From positions 1-5,647 of the forward strand of contig VBLN01000164.1 in the NCBI GenBank assembly GCA_005878685.1: DNA of 5,647 nt. Reading direction: 5' to 3'. Position 1 is the stretch's first letter, and each line of letters opens with the position of its first letter. A program made the translations under genes and the position numbers. This stretch comes from Deltaproteobacteria bacterium. GTDB lineage: Bacteria > Desulfobacterota > Binatia > UBA9968. The notes beneath the pieces are model-generated. The model was not told the DNA's origin. It saw only the letters and a program-made list of their open reading frames with translations, and did no database searches. Shown one piece after another: positions 1 through 4,648 of this stretch.

Positions 1-1
1 C

Positions 2-352
2 GAGCATTTCCAGATGCGCGCCGACCGCGCCTATGCCTTGATCCGGGACTACTTGAAGGCCGTGCGCGACGTGATGGACTCCGTCTGGGGCGACAACGAA
101 AAATACATGTTCACCCGGGACGTGACCTTGAAAGCGCTCTTGCGCGTGTTCGGCGAATTCGTCCGCAACCGCAAACTGGTCCAGGCCTGGGACGATAGCC
201 GTGACCCGCGCGCGTTCGTCGGCTCTCTGCGGCCGTGGAGCGAATTAGCCAGGGAATTTCGCGCCGAAGGATTCTACGAACGTTTTCCCGCCAAGGGGCA
301 GGTTGAGCGGGTGCGCCGCATCCACTTGCGGCTCAGCCAAAGCCTGAGGTAG
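2..352 (+). CDS. C-terminal part of a DGQHR/DndB-like protein (5' end outside window)
   Basis: The reading frame is open from the left edge (codons for EHFQ precede the first Met at 14), so this is the last 116 codons of a longer gene that ends in TAG at 350-352. The visible part is soluble and mostly helical, with no signal peptide or membrane span. Recognisable stretches are RDYLKAVRDV, then VWGDNEKYMFTRDVTLKALL, then GFYERFPAKG near the end. An alternation of a 'YLKAV...W' helix, a 'KY.FT...LKALLRVF' helix and a charged tail is what I recall from the C-terminus of DGQHR-domain proteins, the family that includes DndB of DNA phosphorothioation systems. The DGQHR motif itself would lie upstream and cannot be seen, so the family call is tentative. 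Codon use is GC-rich, unlike the next two genes but like the propeller gene at the far end. Confidence 0.5.
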   Translation, partial: EHFQMRADRAYALIRDYLKAVRDVMDSVWGDNEKYMFTRDVTLKALLRVFGEFVRNRKLVQAWDDSRDPRAFVGSLRPWSELAREFRAEGFYERFPAKGQVERVRRIHLRLSQSLR

Positions 353-367
353 CCTTGAGCGCTGGGT

Positions 368-391
368 CCCCTAGATCATGACCATTAGGGG
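368..391 (+). other. Small inverted repeat just after the first gene
   Basis: CCCCTA (368-373) is perfectly complementary to TAGGGG (386-391), with a 12-nt loop. It begins 15 nt after the stop codon of the first gene. There is no T-run after it, so it is a poor intrinsic terminator. It could instead protect the 3' end of the mRNA or be a protein-binding dyad. Confidence 0.25.
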
Positions 392-412
392 TAGTCTGGT
401 TCAAATTGGCGC

Positions 413-432
413 ATCTTGTACGATCTTGTACT
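413..432 (+). repeat. Tandem 10-bp repeat, possible activator site
   Basis: ATCTTGTAC occurs at 413-421 and again at 423-431, a head-to-tail repeat with a period of 10 bp (one helical turn), so both copies face the same side of the DNA. If transcription starts near 533 from the sigma-54 promoter downstream, the pair lies at about -120 to -101. That is where enhancer-binding proteins of sigma-54 promoters usually bind. The repeat is seen directly; the role is inferred. Confidence 0.35.
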
Positions 433-459
433 GAAATTCACATTATTGAAGTGCAGGAA

Positions 460-493
460 AATTCCTTCAGGCCCTGGAATTCAGTCATTTTTT
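460..493 (+). terminator. Weak terminator-like hairpin with T-run
   Basis: AATTCC (460-465) pairs with GGAATT (476-481) across a 10-nt loop, and six T residues follow at 488-493. The stem is short and AT-rich and the T-run starts six bases after it, so termination would be inefficient. It lies between the first gene and the sigma-54 promoter and could insulate one from the other. A competing pairing, AGGAA (455-459) with TTCCT (462-466), is too tight to fold as RNA but could be a DNA dyad. Confidence 0.25.
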
Positions 494-506
494 GCTTTCT
501 CACGCC

Positions 507-522
507 TGGCATGATTTTAGCT
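507..522 (+). promoter_or_regulatory. Sigma-54 (RpoN) promoter for the coiled-coil gene
   Basis: TGGCATGATTTTAGCT matches the -24/-12 consensus TGGCACG-N4-TTGCW at 10 of 12 defined bases. It keeps the invariant GG (508-509) and GC (520-521) at the right spacing, and the base before it (C) also fits the extended consensus. Transcription should start close to 533. The start codon at 603 then has a leader of about 70 nt, the ATG at 540 would have almost no leader, and a TTG at 492 would not be transcribed. A sigma-54 promoter needs an ATP-dependent enhancer-binding activator, and no gene for one is seen in the window. Confidence 0.6.
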
Positions 523-602
523 CGGCTTTACGGGACATTATGTTCAACCGGATAACATTAAGACACAAACTCCCCAAACCAGCTAAAAGGCGGGAAGTCA
601 CT

Positions 603-1823
603 ATGATCGGGACGAGCACGGATCACCAGGAGAGTCCGATCAACGGCAAAGAAAGATTTTTAAAACAGCTGGACGATTTCAGGACCGGCATCGATTCCCT
701 TAACCATTTGATGGCCGAGATGGAGACTGCGCACGAGTGCGCGGAGGGCATGCTCTTGAAGGAACTCCGAAAAAAAGAGGAGATGTTGGCGGCCAAAGAC
801 ACTGCTCTCAAACAGTGGGAAGAGAGTTTGAATGGAAAGACTCAGGATCTGAGAAGTGAGCTAAATGAAAGAGAGGAGCTTCTGAAGGCCCGTGAGGGGC
901 AGCTAGAAGAACTCAAGTCTCAGGTCGATACACTGACGCGGCGGCTCGGTGAGATGGAAACTCTCAAGCGGCTGGCGGAAAGCATGCTGCAGGACGAAAT
1001 CAGGAAAAGGGAGGAGATCTTGGCAGCAAGAGAGTCTGCGATCAAACAGGTGGAAGAGAAATTTCACGGGAGGATCCAGGACTTGGGCGGTCAGCTCAGC
1101 CAAGAAAGGGAGCTTTTGAAGGAGCGCGATAGGCAGCTCGAAGGACTTAGGTTGGAAGCGAGCACCCTTACAGGGCGACTCTCGGAAACGCAATCTGCCA
1201 AGGAGCGGGCGCAGACCTTGTTGCAGGATGAGATTGAAAAAAGGGAGGAGATGCTCCAGGCGAGAGACTCTGCCACCACGCGGCTTGAGGAGAAGCTGAA
1301 TGCCAAGCTCCGAGATTTGGCAAGCCGTCTAAGTGAAAGAGAGGAGCTTTTGAAGGAGCGCGACGGGCAGCTGGAAGAACTGCAATCTCAACTGGATACG
1401 CTGGCGCGACGGCTCGCCGATATGGAATCCGCTAAGGAACAAGCGGAGAGTTCGCGACAGGAGGAGTTTAGGACAAGAGACCAGATGCTAGGGACTAAGG
1501 ACACTGCTATCAGAGAGCTGGAAGCCCGTTTGGGCGTGAAGATGCAAGATTTGGCAAGTCAGCTAAGTGAGAAAGAAGAGCTTTTGAAGAACCGTGACGA
1601 GCAGCTGCAAGAACTCAGGTCCAAAGTCGGTGCCCTTACCGGACAGCTGAGCGAGATGAAGTCCGCCAAGGAGCGGGCGGAGAGTTCGCTGCAGGTAAAA
1701 GAGGCCGCCATAAGAATCAGAGAAGTTAGAGAGAATCTAAGTGCGAGCCAGAATCGGGAAAATCAGGCTGGTGACCAACAACCCGTTGATCCATTTGAAA
1801 TACTCCTCGGCAAAAGCGGCTGA
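603..1823 (+). CDS. Long coiled-coil repeat protein (hypothetical)
   Basis: This encodes 406 residues, almost all of it an uninterrupted charged helix rich in E, K, R, Q and L. I see no signal peptide, membrane span or catalytic motif, so it is probably a cytoplasmic rod or scaffold. Residues 40-351 are four exact 78-residue tandem units, with in-register partial units before (about 17-39) and after (352-about 379). The helix then breaks into a polar linker rich in N and Q and ends with the short tail PVDPFEILLGKSG, which could be a docking peptide. I chose the ATG at 603 because it follows a modest GGCGGGAAG ribosome site and lies well inside the transcript predicted from the sigma-54 promoter; the in-frame ATG at 540 would add 21 residues. 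The gene is co-directional with the GspA-like ATPase 187 bp downstream. Database hits to myosin, SMC or tropomyosin would reflect coiled-coil composition only. The function is unknown. Confidence 0.8.
   Translation: MIGTSTDHQESPINGKERFLKQLDDFRTGIDSLNHLMAEMETAHECAEGMLLKELRKKEEMLAAKDTALKQWEESLNGKTQDLRSELNEREELLKAREGQLEELKSQVDTLTRRLGEMETLKRLAESMLQDEIRKREEILAARESAIKQVEEKFHGRIQDLGGQLSQERELLKERDRQLEGLRLEASTLTGRLSETQSAKERAQTLLQDEIEKREEMLQARDSATTRLEEKLNAKLRDLASRLSEREELLKERDGQLEELQSQLDTLARRLADMESAKEQAESSRQEEFRTRDQMLGTKDTAIRELEARLGVKMQDLASQLSEKEELLKNRDEQLQELRSKVGALTGQLSEMKSAKERAESSLQVKEAAIRIREVRENLSASQNRENQAGDQQPVDPFEILLGKSG
720..1655 (+). repeat. Four in-frame 234-bp units encoding 78-residue coiled-coil repeats
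   Basis: The motif [KR]-x-E-E-M/I-L recurs at exactly 78-residue spacing, and so does the unit start (MET, MET, TQS, MES, MKS). Units begin at nucleotides 720, 954, 1188 and 1422, and a partial fifth begins at 1656. Within each unit an REE(M/L)L..(R/K)D-type motif occurs twice, 32 residues apart, so each unit is itself an old internal duplication. The DNA copies have diverged clearly, but no residue has been inserted or lost across four units. That implies selection on rod length or helical phase. Seventy-eight is not a multiple of seven, so the coil must include hendecads or a similar insertion: eight heptads plus two hendecads, for instance, make 78. Confidence 0.85.
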
Positions 1824-2010
1824 AATCCGATAGGGTCTGGAGGATCTGCCGGCTTTCGCGGGCAGACTTCGCCTGATGTATGGCCCGCACCCATCTGTTT
1901 CATATCTGACGACCTTCCCCAGCCGCAATCCTGCCACCACAGCCACTGCGGTCTCCCTATCTTGACAATTTCCAGTATTGCGATAGCTTTTGCTAGCAGC
2001 AATAACGGTC
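1824..2010 (+). other. Gap between the coiled-coil gene and the ATPase gene
   Basis: I see no convincing gene in these 187 bases. A hairpin at 1846-1865 pairs CTGCC with GGCAG and has an inner GC/GC pair beyond one mismatch, around a TTTC loop. No T-run follows it, so it is at best a weak terminator or an mRNA-stabilising stem. The right half holds a possible promoter for the ATPase gene. The gap is long enough that the two genes need not share one transcript. Confidence 0.4.
1962..1989 (+). promoter_or_regulatory. Possible sigma-70-type promoter for the ATPase gene
   Basis: A perfect -35 box TTGACA lies at 1962-1967. At 16-bp spacing the best -10 is TAGCTT (1984-1989), which keeps the important first T, second A and last T but is otherwise poor. 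The start codon at 2011 would follow a leader of only about 15 nt. No Shine-Dalgarno sequence is visible before that ATG, which would fit weak or unusual initiation. This is a candidate only. Confidence 0.3.
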
Positions 2011-3879
2011 ATGTACAATAGTTACTTTGGCTTCCGAGAAGCCCCCTTTAGTGCCACTTCGGACCCGCGCTTTTTCTATACGAACTCTCTTTATCAGGAA
2101 GCCTACGCTACTCTGCATTACGGGATCACAGCCAAAAAGGGCCTCATCGTCATCACCGGCGAGGTGGGAACAGGAAAGACCACGCTGCTGCGTAAACTCA
2201 TGCGCAATCTAGAGGCCACCATCCATCCTGTCTTTATCTTTAACACGCTTTTGGATTTCAGCGAGCTGCTCCGACTTACCTTGCGCGATTTAGGCTTAGC
2301 AAGAAAAGAAGAGAGCACCTTAACGATGATTGAGCAACTCGATGACTATTTGATCGGGCAGCTCAGAGAAGGTCATGTTGTCTCCCTGTTGATCGACGAA
2401 GCGCAAAACCTGACCCATGAGGTGCTCGAAGGGCTAAGACTTCTCTCCAATCTGGAGACCGATAAGGAAAAGCTGCTCCAAATTGTGCTGATGGGCCAAC
2501 CCGAGCTTGAGAGAAAACTCGACCGAGCGAGCCTGCGCCAGCTTAAGCAGCGGATAGCCGTCCATTGCCAGCTTGCCCCGCTTAATGGCAGCGAGGTGAG
2601 TCCTTATATCGATCTGAGGCTGCGGGCGGCTGGTTATGAAGGGGAAGATCCGTTTGATTCTGATGCTGTAGGACAGATTGTCTTGTATTCGAGGGGGGTT
2701 CCTCGGCTCATCAACATTATTTGCGACAATGCCCTGCTGAACGCCTATGCCACCTCTCAGAAAAGGGTCTCGATAGAGATGATCCATGAGGTTGCCAGCG
2801 ATCTGCAATTAAAGGCACCGTCCGAGATTGTCATCAACACGAAGGTGCCGCCGCTGCAGGTGTCTCCGACAGATACAGAGCACGCATCTGATAAGGTTGG
2901 CAACGATCTGCAATTGAAATCAGTGCGGGAGATTGTCATCAACACGAATGTACCGCTGATGCAGGTGTCTCCGAAAGGGTTAAAGCAGGCATTCTTGCCG
3001 ACGGCCCGGGCTCCTCGTCTGAGCCAGTCATGCCGTCGCGCCCGGGTCTGGGTCGGGCGCTTGGTTGCGCTCGTGCTTGTTGTAGTGGGAACGGTCTTTT
3101 TCCAGAGTAGGGCCCCAAATCTCAAAAACTTTGTCAGAACTCTCTCTGACCATCCCAAATCCGGGGTGAGGTTTGAGCCTTCCTCCCCGCACTCTCCAGA
3201 AACGATAACGACGCCGAAGACAACGGAGAATGATCAGGCAGCAAATGAAAGACTCCGGCGAGTCCCCATTAGCTTCGAGAAGTCGCAACGCCTCAACCAA
3301 GGATCCATCAGGTCGAATCCGGAGCAATCCCAACTTGAGCACCGGCAGATTCAAAGGAAAGGAAGTGAGACGTCCCTGGGAACGTTCGAGGTCGTCAGGC
3401 CCTCCTTGGTTCGTGCCGCGCATCGCTCGGATGCCGAGATTATAGCTACTTTGCGAACCCCGACGCGGGTCAAGGTGGTGAGTACGGCAGGGAATTATTT
3501 CAGGGTGCAGACCGTGGAGGGCGAAACAATTCGTGGCTACGTTCATCGCGAGGATGCTTTCTTCGCGCGGAGTGAAAATAGCGATTTACAGTCTCACTCT
3601 AAAAAGGACGATCATCTGGAGAGAAAAGCTGAAGCTCCAAAGACGGCCAGGAGCGGAAAAGACCCTGTTATCTTCCTGCCATCACCTATTCTCTACCGAG
3701 TCGTACGGGATACAACGCTGGTGACCAAAGCGGATGGGGTGCGGCTCTCTATCCTGAAAGGAACAAAGGTCAACGTGGCCGGCTTCACCCGCGAGAATAG
3801 AGCCTTTGTGGTTTCCCGTTGGGGCAACCCTGACGGCTTCGTCCCAAAGGCGAACCTTGAGGAAGTAAGCTTAAGGTGA
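2011..3879 (+). CDS. GspA/ExeA-like AAA+ ATPase with membrane anchor and SH3-like domains
   Basis: The protein has 622 residues. The start MYNSYFGFREAPF...DPRFFY is the typical N-terminus of GspA/ExeA ATPases, which fixes the ATG at 2011. Residues 1 to about 265 are the cytoplasmic AAA+ domain, with Walker A GEVGTGKTT at 50-58, Walker B LLIDEAQNL at 126-134, a sensor-like strand IVLMGQPELE from 158, and LKQRI at 178-182. A duplicated linker (261-322) leads to RRAR and one membrane span at about 347-365, so by the positive-inside rule the C-terminus is periplasmic. A disordered linker follows, then SH3-like domains at about 458-518 and 560-620. In Aeromonas, ExeA works with ExeB to place the type II secretin through the cell wall and has a peptidoglycan-binding domain; related ATPases occur in XrtA/PEP-CTERM exopolysaccharide loci. 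Here SH3-like domains take that position. No secretin or exosortase gene is visible, so the pathway is unproven. The gene symbol is left blank because the architecture differs from the classical protein. Confidence 0.88.
   Translation: MYNSYFGFREAPFSATSDPRFFYTNSLYQEAYATLHYGITAKKGLIVITGEVGTGKTTLLRKLMRNLEATIHPVFIFNTLLDFSELLRLTLRDLGLARKEESTLTMIEQLDDYLIGQLREGHVVSLLIDEAQNLTHEVLEGLRLLSNLETDKEKLLQIVLMGQPELERKLDRASLRQLKQRIAVHCQLAPLNGSEVSPYIDLRLRAAGYEGEDPFDSDAVGQIVLYSRGVPRLINIICDNALLNAYATSQKRVSIEMIHEVASDLQLKAPSEIVINTKVPPLQVSPTDTEHASDKVGNDLQLKSVREIVINTNVPLMQVSPKGLKQAFLPTARAPRLSQSCRRARVWVGRLVALVLVVVGTVFFQSRAPNLKNFVRTLSDHPKSGVRFEPSSPHSPETITTPKTTENDQAANERLRRVPISFEKSQRLNQGSIRSNPEQSQLEHRQIQRKGSETSLGTFEVVRPSLVRAAHRSDAEIIATLRTPTRVKVVSTAGNYFRVQTVEGETIRGYVHREDAFFARSENSDLQSHSKKDDHLERKAEAPKTARSGKDPVIFLPSPILYRVVRDTTLVTKADGVRLSILKGTKVNVAGFTRENRAFVVSRWGNPDGFVPKANLEEVSLR
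2789..2974 (+). repeat. In-frame 105-bp tandem duplication in the ATPase linker
   Basis: Positions 2789-2869 reappear at 2894-2974, exactly 105 bp (35 codons) apart, with 67 of 81 bases identical. Both copies encode a [SN]DLQLK...EIVINT.VP..QVSP pattern (residues 261-286 and 296-321). Copy one overlaps the end of the last AAA+ helix and copy two lies in the linker before the membrane span. The high nucleotide identity suggests a fairly recent duplication that lengthened the linker. Confidence 0.85.
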
Positions 3880-3992
3880 AGGCGACAGAGTAAGAGGTTT
3901 CCAAGAGCTTTCTCCGAGCCCCGCCTCTTGAATTGCGTCCTTGATGGCGAGACGCGGTAATGTTGATAATTTTTCCTGAATGGGCCGAGAGG
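3880..3992. other. Gap between convergent genes with weak hairpins
   Basis: This gap separates the ATPase stop from the stop of the minus-strand small ORF. Two short hairpins are possible: CAAGAG (3902-3907) with CTCTTG (3925-3930), and GCGTC (3935-3939) with GACGC (3951-3955). A T-run at 3969-3974 follows the second on the plus strand, but 13 bases away. Either could act as a poor terminator for the ATPase gene; neither is convincing. Confidence 0.2.
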
Positions 3993-4148
3993 CTAACCAA
4001 TTCCCACGGGCCATGCGAATGTCCAGATCATTAAGAAACAACCGGCTATAACCAGCGTACCGGCTATCCAGATAATCACGGTTATATCACTCCCGAAAGA
4101 TGCTCCGGGAGGTCGATCTTCGATTGGAATAGTTACTTTCCTCTTCAC
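3993..4148 (-). CDS. Small single-span membrane protein (hypothetical)
   Basis: This is a 51-residue minus-strand ORF that ends in TAG. The GTG start at 4148-4146 is preferred because AAGGGAG (4164-4158) lies nine bases before it. An upstream TTG at 4196 in the same frame has no ribosome site. The protein starts with a basic segment, MKRKVTIP, then a polar part, IEDRPPGASFGS. One hydrophobic span follows from about residue 21 to 47 (DITVIIWIAG through IWTFAWPVG), rich in W and I. It resembles no family I know. It lies 85 bp downstream of the 23-codon ORF on the same strand and may share its sigma-54 promoter. The composition and the ribosome site favour a real gene, but at this size chance is possible. 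Confidence 0.5.
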   Translation of the reverse strand: MKRKVTIPIEDRPPGASFGSDITVIIWIAGTLVIAGCFLMIWTFAWPVGIG

Positions 4149-4208
4149 TTCTCTAGGCTCCCTTGTAACGGAATGACCCCGTTCACAATCGGTCAATCAG
4201 CATGACTA

Positions 4209-4232
4209 ACTGCGGGGCAGTAGGCGGGGCAG
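4209..4232 (-). repeat. GC-rich direct repeat and hairpin between the two small ORFs
   Basis: GCGGGGCAG on the plus strand occurs at 4212-4220 and 4224-4232, a 12-bp period. On the minus-strand transcript, ACTGC-CCC-GCAGT (4221-4209) could form a small stem just after the stop codon of the 23-codon ORF. There is no T-run. It may attenuate or protect the message between the two ORFs. Confidence 0.3.
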
Positions 4233-4233
4233 C

Positions 4234-4305
4234 TCAGCGCAACGCCCCCCCAATCACCATGGCCAAGAAGACTATGCCAACGCACAGAACCAAGAACCAA
4301 TCCAT
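4234..4305 (-). CDS. 23-residue hydrophobic microprotein under a sigma-54 promoter
   Basis: On the minus strand the ORF starts with ATG at 4305-4303 and ends with TGA at 4236-4234. The product begins MDWFLVLCVG, continues IVFLAMVIGG and ends ALR: one hydrophobic segment with an acidic residue near the N-terminus and an arginine at the end, as in single-span microproteins. Support for translation is unusually good for its size. AGGAGG (4318-4313) lies seven bases before the ATG, and a near-consensus sigma-54 promoter predicts a start near 4327, giving a leader of about 22 nt that contains exactly this ribosome site. Known proteins of this size and type (KdpF, CydX, Prl/Sgr-type peptides) bind and tune larger membrane complexes, but I see no specific match. 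The 51-residue ORF downstream may belong to the same operon. It is probably missed by gene callers with a length cut-off. Confidence 0.6.
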   Translation of the reverse strand: MDWFLVLCVGIVFLAMVIGGALR

Positions 4306-4312
4306 CGACTTT

Positions 4313-4318
4313 CCTCCT
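4313..4318 (-). promoter_or_regulatory. Strong Shine-Dalgarno of the microprotein ORF
   Basis: AGGAGG on the minus strand, within AGAGGAGGAA, lies seven bases before ATG 4305. It is among the two best ribosome sites in the window, with that of the propeller gene (4637-4643), and is the main reason to accept a 23-codon ORF as translated. Confidence 0.65.
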
Positions 4319-4337
4319 CTTTGATCTCAGTTCTAAG

Positions 4338-4353
4338 CGCAGAAATTGTGCCA
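4338..4353 (-). promoter_or_regulatory. Sigma-54 (RpoN) promoter for the small membrane-protein ORFs
   Basis: Reading the minus strand, TGGCACAATTTCTGCG carries a perfect TGGCAC -24 element, the ATTT spacer and TGC at -12 with the invariant GG and GC at correct spacing. It deviates from TGGCACG-N4-TTGCW at position 7, at the first T of the -12 element and at the final W. The predicted start is near 4327, directly before the Shine-Dalgarno of the 23-codon ORF. The spacer is identical to that of the promoter at 507-522, which suggests shared control. An RpoN-dependent activator is required and is not encoded here. Confidence 0.6.
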
Positions 4354-4422
4354 TACGCAACAATAATCTCCTGTCATACTTTGTCCCGGGTTTTCATGAG
4401 CTGTCGGCCGGAAAAAAAGGCG

Positions 4423-4544
4423 CTCCCGACCCCCGTCAGGGTTTCGGATTCCTGATTCAGGCAAAGAGACCGGATGTCGCTGAGGCGACTTGAATACGCC
4501 GAGGGGGGGGAGGATGAGCTATCGGTCGAACGAGGGGTCGGGAG
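4423..4544 (+). ncRNA. Candidate structured leader RNA (possible riboswitch or regulatory element)
   Basis: Three complementary pairings nest in about 122 bases. P1 is CTCCCGACCCC (4423-4433) with GGGGTCGGGAG (4534-4544), a perfect 11-bp stem. P2 is GACCGGAT (4468-4475) with ATCGGTC (4521-4527), seven pairs with one bulged G. P3 is GTCGC-TGAG-GCGAC (4476-4489), directly stacked on P2. A further hairpin, TCAGG (4436-4440) with CCTGA (4451-4455), gives a multibranched fold inside P1. A G8 run (4503-4510) could pair instead with the C-run at 4430-4434, offering a switch. It lies about 100 nt before the start of the propeller gene, on the same strand. I match it to no known riboswitch class. It could instead act as DNA, since P1's left arm is near -100 of the opposing sigma-54 promoter. 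Confidence 0.4.
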
Positions 4545-4578
4545 TCCTTCGCCGAGGTGGTAGCGATAAGAAATCCCC

Positions 4579-4603
4579 ATTGCGAAGTTATAACAATCGC
4601 AAT
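4579..4603 (+). promoter_or_regulatory. Dyad (operator-like or hairpin) before the propeller gene
   Basis: ATTGCGA (4579-4585) and TCGCAAT (4597-4603) are perfect inverted 7-mers around an 11-bp AT-rich centre that itself contains the palindrome GTTATAAC (4587-4594). The spacing suits a dimeric repressor or activator, or a short mRNA hairpin. The end is 45 bp before the ATG at 4649. No clear sigma-70 promoter overlaps it, although the TATAAC within could serve as a -10 box. Confidence 0.4.
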
Positions 4604-4648
4604 AAGATTAGGCCCAAAATTGCCAGGACCATTGACGAGGAGGTTGCC

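Noticed and set aside
492..602. TTG start at 492 extending the coiled-coil protein by 37 residues
   Set aside because: It lies upstream of the predicted sigma-54 start near 533 and has no ribosome site. ATG 603 is better placed, and ATG 540 has almost no leader.
903..1306. Two minus-strand ORFs opposite the coiled-coil gene
   Set aside because: They are antisense shadows of the repeat, with no ribosome site and no family-like sequence.
1990..2010. TTG start at 1990 for the ATPase
   Set aside because: The family N-terminus MYNSYFGF begins exactly at ATG 2011, so the seven extra residues have no homology support.
1737..2018. Minus-strand ORFs across the gap between coiled-coil and ATPase genes
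   Set aside because: They overlap the ends of both plus-strand genes, have odd composition (many W, C, P) and no good start signal.
3028..3546. 172-codon minus-strand ORF inside the ATPase gene
   Set aside because: It lies wholly inside the linker and SH3 region of a well-supported gene and has no recognisable domain; a shadow.
4461..4475. GCAAAG...CCGG resembling part of a c-di-GMP-I (GEMM) riboswitch
   Set aside because: The rest of the GEMM core and its tetraloop-receptor arrangement are missing, so the likeness is only a short string.
4490..4648. Upstream extension of the propeller protein from a TTG at 4490
   Set aside because: It would bury the signal peptide inside the protein. ATG 4649 has GAGGAGG five bases before it and a clean Sec signal peptide.
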